DNA of 64,000 nt from Ypsolopha sequella (lineage: Eukaryota > Arthropoda > Insecta > Lepidoptera > Ypsolophidae): the NCBI GenBank assembly GCA_934047225.1, contig OW203988.1, positions 11,628,229-11,692,228 of the forward strand. Reading direction: 5' to 3'. Under the pieces are notes generated by a model. The model had not been told where the DNA came from. It was given only the letters and a program-made list of their open reading frames with translations, and did no database searches. Made by a program: the position numbers and the translations under genes. This document shows, piece after piece, positions 59,601-64,000 of the stretch. Position 1 is the first letter of the stretch. Each line of letters starts with the position of its first letter.

Positions 59601-62600
59601 AGACACTCTTACTTATCCACATATACAGTAAACTTTATTATGCCCGACCGGTTTCGGCCCGCCTTCTGTTTGTTGTTTTCATTTATTGCACGTCATTTTT
59701 AGACATGGTTGTGGTATAAAATTATTTTCTTTGCGGATTTGTAGAAGGCCCTAGAAAATACTTTACAGCGAAACCGGTCGGGCATAATAAAGCTTACTGT
59801 ATATGTGGATAAGTACAAGTGTTTTTTAAGCAATGTTTTATAAATTCCACCAAGTGGCAACAATCACTAGCATCTACTTATCTGTAAGTTTGGATGGATA
59901 TCGTCAGTTTATCGTATAATTGGGCATATTTCTGTTAAAATAATAAGAGTGGCCTCGCTCCGCTCCGCTTCACTCGGCTCTCGAAATTTATTTACATGTA
60001 AACCTAACACGCTCCTCCTTGCTCCGCTCACCGTAGCAACTATTTTTGACCTTTGGTGAAAGATTTTCGATTTCATAAATTACGATTTGGCCAATGATAT
60101 GATCTATCAAAGGAAATAGTGTTGTAAACGGAAGCCAGCATCACAGCTACCATTGATGGTTCCTATTGTGGCATCATAGCCGTAAAAATATAAGAGCTTG
60201 AACTGCACTGAAAAAGCATTATTTTCATTTTTGTTACTATATCTATCGGCCAAAACCACGACATAAATCACGCCAAAACCACTGAACCAATTCATCTAAT
60301 TTTGTAACTTTTTATAGCTTTTTTTCCTAAAATACTGAGGTATCAAAACTAATAAAAAAAACCGTATAAAACCGTATACTGGGCAACTAGAATAGCGATA
60401 TGATATTTTATGCCTAAATTGATATTCAGTGTAAACGAAACCGCAGGCAAAACCTTGTTATGTATATAGCTTTCGATTTATTTAAAGGGATTTGCCAATG
60501 ACCCGGAATTAAGTGTGAGGGAAATCACAATGTGTTATTTATTAAAAAGAAAGTGCGAGTGAGGTGTGGGCCACTCTGATTGGTCAAGCTGGAGTGATAT
60601 TTGGGTTTATAAAAGATGCGTGTATCTACGGTATTAATTCATGATTATGAGCCTATTATTCTATATTTTAAAATATAACTTAACAATTTACTATACTATA
60701 CATACTCGTTTACATACGAGTATTTGTATGGATATAACTGTTTTTTTTTTTATTTAGATTTAGTTACGATAAGTATTGAAGAAATAATTGAGACAAAAAT
60801 CCCCTTAGATTTGCTCCAGCTCAACCCCTAATCGGTCAGAAACATGGGATGAAAAAATTTAATATTGCCAATTTTTTGGGGAACAATAATAGAACCTTGT
60901 TACTGGTCATTTACTGAGTCTCCAGTATTAATTTGAATGTATTAAATCTATGTCCAAGAGATGCATCAGATGATATTATTATTGTAGACTGTCTGACTCA
61001 CGTGTGACCTTGTATTTAGGTAAATTAGATGAATCAGTCAGAATTTAAAAAGAAAAACGAAGAACTTCTATTCATTAAAAAAAAAGAGTTGTGAATACAT
61101 TTGATTTGAATATTGTTATTATTCGTAGATTAGACTTTAAAAATGTTCCTATGTATTTGATCATGTTTAAATCCAAAAGGGATAACCTTTTCACCGCAAT
61201 TTCGAATCCTAGCTCTTTACGTTTTATTGCTATACTACTTATATCATCATATAATTTTTTTTTTTTTTTTACGTTATTGTATTATGTTGTGTAGATATTG
61301 AATATAATTAAATTAAAAAAGTAATACATTTTTCAACAAAGTGTTTTATTTAGTGTAAATATATTTTTATTTAGTTAAGTTTGTAATATATTTATTTTTA
61401 GCAGTTGAGTTTTTTTAGGTTTTTCATATTTCATAGGATTATGTAGTTTTAAATTTAAATAACCTTTTCATCATATCATATCATATAATTTATTCACCAG
61501 ACAACATGGGTTCATTATATTAGTAAGTCTACATACCGAACTACTGTAGTATTTAAATAATTACAATCTACCACGGGGTTAATATGTTTTCAAATTCAAG
61601 AAAAAGAAGTTGTTTTGTAAGAACAATGAATGTGAAAATGGGACGTATTGGAGCTTAAAATACAAGATTTCTGAGTACTTAATTGTATTTCTTAAACTCG
61701 TTGATTACCGGAAATTTCAAGATGGCTAGGAGGTATTGTTTGGGTGATAGGTAAAGTTATTTAAATTTTTATTCCATTTCATGAAATAGCGTACAAATGA
61801 GACGACAAAATGTTGTTTTACGCTATCAAAATATGACCCTTATGAAATTGCCGAAATTTTCTTACAGATTCATGAGTTCATAATTCCTGTAGTTCAATAG
61901 CTATTTCAATTAGTTGCTTTTGTTTGAAAGTTGATTTCAAGGTTTCACATCTACGTATAAAATTTTGTTTTTATATTCAGTTTGATTATAAAAATTAAAT
62001 GTTCAAAAACAGTTCGTCCTAAATGCCATCCATTTCCATAATAAGATTCGTAATAATTTTTTACAGCTGAAACTTTTCGAAAATTAAATTTATTTTGCTG
62101 TTAACTTAATGTTGTCTCATTCATACACATAAGAAACCACATAATTTGGATTTGTCATTCCTAAAAAAATGCAAAAATTTTAGTACTGAAAATTGAGTTT
62201 CCTTCAAATTCTCTATAGAAAACGGCAATTTCATAATATGTAAAGAACTGATATATTTGCTGGTTCCTTAAAAACGTTATTTCTACTTTGTTTCAGAGAA
62301 AACTAGGTATACCTTTTACATAAAATTGATTTTAAGTCATAAACTCATAAATAAGACAGTGCAAACTAAAATGTCACACCACAGCTGGACCATCGGACTT
62401 TATGATTATGACAGATGAGCTCATAACTCATTACTGTCTAGCAACAGAAACGTGTATCTCAGACACTGGTCTTGTCTTAGATATATGTCAAAGATACTTA
62501 AAATTCAGAATATTAGTGAAAAACTCAACACTATTAAGCCCATAAGATTCAGTTCAGAGCAGGACAGCTATTCTGGCATTATTTTTCACTCGCAATATCA

Positions 62601-63171
62601 ATCATTCGAGTTTTGTCTATGGCGTGATAAATACCATGCCATATAAAGTGGAGTAAGTAGACCTTGTCTTTAGGAATACATACTTTTTTCGTTCAATTCG
62701 ATACATTTTTACAAACTGTTTTAAAATCACACGAAATCTGCATTTGCAATGTTTCTGCACGCGCCAAAATACCCGTGGTGATCCATTTGTTTTGCACGAC
62801 GTACACTTTTATGACAATATAGTGAAGCTACCACAAATCATAATAATATCGACCTCAATAGAAATTATCGGCAGATATTAAAAAAAAACAAACCATTAAA
62901 TAAAAATCAAACACTTGCTTGTCGATACGACTGATTGCTTAACATGGATATTTATTAACACCTCAAAGGCGAAATACCCAAACACTATCAACATGCGCCC
63001 GCGCATAGAATTAGCTATTCGCGCACCTCATTGCAACACCTTAACGACACCAAACACTCCACGAAGGTCGAACATTTAATATAAATCTTGAGTAACACGA
63101 CCACATTAGGAAAACTTGACACTTGACCCTATCAGGTGGTACTTGGGAATAATTACCAGTGGAAGCAGCAT
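54106..63171 (-). CDS. Divergent cuticle protein, RR (CPR) family, with very long introns
   Basis: Probable secreted cuticle protein with a decayed or specialised chitin-binding motif. Minus-strand coding exons 63157-63171, 59429-59544 and 54106-54289 join to 104 residues. Exon 1 encodes MLLPL; joined in phase 0 to VVAVFSVAQVLTS it makes a clean signal peptide. Exon 2 ends in phase 2 before YENSDG, as in the sisters. The block at 40-97 has SYKFHYENSDGSSRTEEGG, then GTVRYYDKKG where family members have GxYxYxxPDG, then YEMSYKAGKKGYRT instead of VxYxADxxGFxP. It thus lacks the PDG and the acidic residue, and has a basic tail (VIKKIS). Introns are 3.6 and 5.1 kb and packed with MITEs and a LINE tail. 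Exon 1 is inferred from the splice site, the signal peptide and the TATA box, so it is less certain than exons 2 and 3. The frame is intact, arguing against a pseudogene. Confidence 0.8.
54520..54900 (-). repeat. Dispersed repeat, inverted partner of 47270-47630
   Basis: GTTAGTTAAACTATAAAGAA, ATTTTCTCCTATTTTGCGCT, CACGCTGATATGAACGTTAT and TATTTGTACC in the order expected for the reverse copy. Lies in intron 2 of the divergent cuticle gene. Confidence 0.7.
55056..55318. mobile_element. MITE, 263 bp, TA-flanked, ~45 bp inverted ends
   Basis: TACAACGTGTAACAGAAAGT..ATTTGAAGAGCTTATTCA and its mirror TGAATAAGCTCTTCAAATAT..TATTACACGTTGTA, both bordered by TA, as in Tc1/mariner-type elements. Intronic. 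Confidence 0.85.
55830..55900 (+). repeat. SINE-like fragment, relative of 48330-48420
   Basis: GCCCACGTTTCATTGACCAT and CATGATGGGATTATGATACG parallel CCCACGTTTCACCGACGAT and GTGATGGGTGCTGAGC near 48.35 kb. Short and decayed. Confidence 0.3.
55955..56145. mobile_element. Foldback MITE, ~190 bp
   Basis: TTTTTCTAGTTAATCGAAAC..TTCACTCAATAGTT is mirrored by AACTATTGAGTGAGTTTTGA..GTTTCGATTAATTAGAAAAA. Intronic. Confidence 0.8.
56209..56790 (+). pseudogene. LINE RT C-terminal tail with 3' UTR
   Basis: Frame at 56209-56463 reads LLEEFNNNEYKNPISHSITT, RKVSNKKLTAPKICNYYGSR, TRKYLIPKILNDLPNDIRND and FKKKVTNSLLDSCVK, resembling the YG.R..KYLIPKILN.LP.DI ending of a LINE reverse transcriptase. The ATG is internal and not meaningful. 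An (AT)n/(AAT)n tract (56590-56627) and a GC-richer 3' segment ending AAATAAACATTTGAAATTG follow; the latter may be a separate retroposon tail. Confidence 0.6.
57340..57870. repeat. Inverted pair of degenerate ~20 bp tandem repeats (AAATGACCAATTCT)
   Basis: At 57345-57440 the phrases GGACCAGTTCACAAGATG, GTCCAATTCTAGAAATGACC and AATTCTTAAATAATCAG repeat loosely every 18-22 bp. At 57745-57865 the complementary version (GGTCATTTTGAGACTTAGGC, AGAACTGGTCATTTAAAG, TAGTCATTTTACGAATTGGG) repeats in the opposite sense, so the 530 bp block is a foldback with tandem-repeat arms. Confidence 0.6.
58273..58439. mobile_element. Palindromic MITE, 167 bp (GATTCGG family), complete copy
   Basis: AATGGTATCGATTCGGCATA and its mirror TACACCGAATCGGTACCATT; inner arms TTATTTGACAGGACTAA / TTAGTCCTGTCAAATAA; centre TTTATCGAAAAGACA. 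Intronic; truncated sister at 11483-11612. Confidence 0.88.
59587..59837. mobile_element. Foldback MITE, ~250 bp, GACCGGTTTCG type
   Basis: ACATTCCTTAAAAAGACAC..TATGCCCGACCGGTTTCG at the left and CGAAACCGGTCGGGCATAAT..TTTTTTAAGCAATGTT at the right give arms of about 65 bp. It begins only 42 bp past exon 2 of the divergent cuticle gene, inside intron 1. Confidence 0.85.
59840..61840. other. Intronic AT-rich stretch with little recognised
   Basis: A GC-richer patch at 59950-60050 (TCGCTCCGCTCCGCTTCACT, TGCTCCGCTCACC) is a fragment of a common repeat. 60868-60950 has a weak match to the 12.3 kb MITE end (CTGAGTCTCCAGTATTAATT). No exon is recognised. Confidence 0.35.
61843..62000 (-). repeat. 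Dispersed repeat, inverted copy of 960-1117
   Basis: AATTGCCGAAATTTTCTTAC, AGATTCATGAGTTCATAATT, CAATAGCTATTTCAATTA and CACATCTACGT reappear reversed at 960-1117, with a conserved flow over about 155 bp. Confidence 0.75.
62565..62660 (+). repeat. Dispersed repeat, direct copy of 735-840
   Basis: GCTATTCTGGCATTATTTTT, CACTCGCAATATCAATC and TACCATGCCATATAAAGTGG correspond to GGCTATTCTGGCATTTTTTT, CACTCGCAATATCAATC and TGCCATGCTATTTAAATTGG. Confidence 0.7.
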
Positions 63172-63235
63172 GGTGAAAAGAACTGTTGACTTCCTGACTG
63201 AGAGGTTTGAGTGTGCCGGTGTTTCGCAAGTCCTC

Positions 63236-63245
63236 CTTTATATAG
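63236..63245 (-). promoter_or_regulatory. TATA box of the divergent cuticle gene
   Basis: CTATATAAAG on the minus strand, about 70 bp upstream of the proposed ATG (63169-63171). A TCAGT follows at 63197-63201, but about 43 bp on, a little far; ACTCAAA at about 33 bp could be the initiator. A strong TATA box here supports the inferred first exon. Confidence 0.6.
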
Positions 63246-63249
63246 AGAG

Positions 63250-64000
63250 TGACAAAACAGTCGGAGGGACGCGCCGGTCTGCCGGCGTGGACCTCACCGT
63301 TGTTCCAACTGAGATCACTCGTGCTAACCATTACCTGATCGACATATGAATGGATGAGGATTTCCACTGACGCCATGTCTCGATCACTGCCTATTAAGGA
63401 TGCGCCTTTATGGCTATTTGTAATGATGCTAAATTATTGCGATAACAATCTGGTTACTATCAACAAAATTGCTGCTAACCCACTTTTAGGATACCTATCA
63501 TGGCGATACGGACGACAAGTTGAACAACGGATTTTACTTCGATCGTACCTACATATTTATGCCGGTGGCGAGTTAGTTCATGCATCACCTACAAAAATCA
63601 CGGAACTATTATAAATCACAATAGTTCATTACTTCTTCATTGCATATCTTCGTCCTGATTCAAAGTTGTACTAGACTTTTTCATGCAGGTTTGTTTTCAT
63701 ATTGTCTCTACCAGACCAAGTACATCACTACCTAGCTACCTACATATTTGTCGGTGTTTTATAATAAAGTAATGAAAAATATAAATGATTTTCCAATACT
63801 TTATTCAATCCTTTTAAGGTAAAGAAAGTAAAAATCCCCAAAATATTATATTTATAGGTATTATTATGTGGTCGTGTGATGTTGGATTATTGATATACGT
63901 TAATGCACATTAGCAGGCGATTTGCGTACGTTTTATGGCACTCGACCTGTTGCTTTTACACAATAAACGATATGTTGCCACATATCCGGATTTTGTCGAG
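63250..64000. other. Upstream region of the divergent cuticle gene
   Basis: Non-repetitive sequence 5' of the TATA box. A plus-strand open frame of 86 codons at 63354-63614 has no recognised domain and is probably chance. The rest is AT-rich with nothing recognised. Confidence 0.35.

Noticed and set aside
63354..63614. Plus-strand open frame of 86 codons
   Set aside because: No recognised domain, no splice or promoter support, and it lies just upstream of a minus-strand promoter. Kept only as unexplained.

Overview
The window looks like lepidopteran (moth or butterfly) nuclear DNA. It is AT-rich, its real genes are split by introns, and it is dense in repeats typical of Lepidoptera: LINE 3' ends, the 'GGCCAAGTGCGAGTCGGAC' repeat, tRNA-related SINEs and many foldback MITEs. 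The species cannot be fixed from the sequence alone.

The only convincing host genes are four small secreted cuticle-protein genes of the Rebers-Riddiford chitin-binding (CPR, RR-1/larval-cuticle-like) family. They lie at 11231-13477 (-), 37547-42039 (+), 49525-51100 (-) and 54106-63171 (-). All four share one architecture: a 12-15 nt first coding exon, a phase-0 intron inside the signal peptide, a 116-128 nt second exon, and a phase-2 intron just before the conserved chitin-binding block. They form a tandem family cluster whose members have spread apart as transposons filled the introns and spacers. The fourth gene is divergent: it has lost the usual PDG of the motif and spans 9 kb.

Region by region: 1-11 kb is repeat-filled, with a 0.7 kb foldback element carrying a second hairpin and a TATA box, a (TCATCG)n tract, a 1.6 kb long-TIR element and a recombinase-like ORF remnant. 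11-14 kb is CPR gene 1. 14-22 kb holds MITEs, LINE and SINE remnants and a 263 bp hAT element with a perfect 8 bp target duplication. 22.45-23.2 kb is a 149 bp tandem repeat. 24.1-32.0 kb is a very large 14 bp-unit minisatellite (about 560 units) with higher-order structure; its right flank resembles the end of the transposon at 7.2-8.8 kb. 32.1-36.5 kb is nested transposons. 37.5-42.1 kb is CPR gene 2. 42.3-49.4 kb is repeats. 49.5-51.2 kb is CPR gene 3, and 54.1-63.2 kb is CPR gene 4.

Long open frames inside the minisatellite and the hexanucleotide tract are by-products of repetition, not genes. I found no tRNA or rRNA gene, no CRISPR array and no bacterial gene. The features most worth following up are the minisatellite and its apparent transposon origin, the hairpin unit at 1.7 kb, and the near-perfect intronic palindrome at 41.3 kb.
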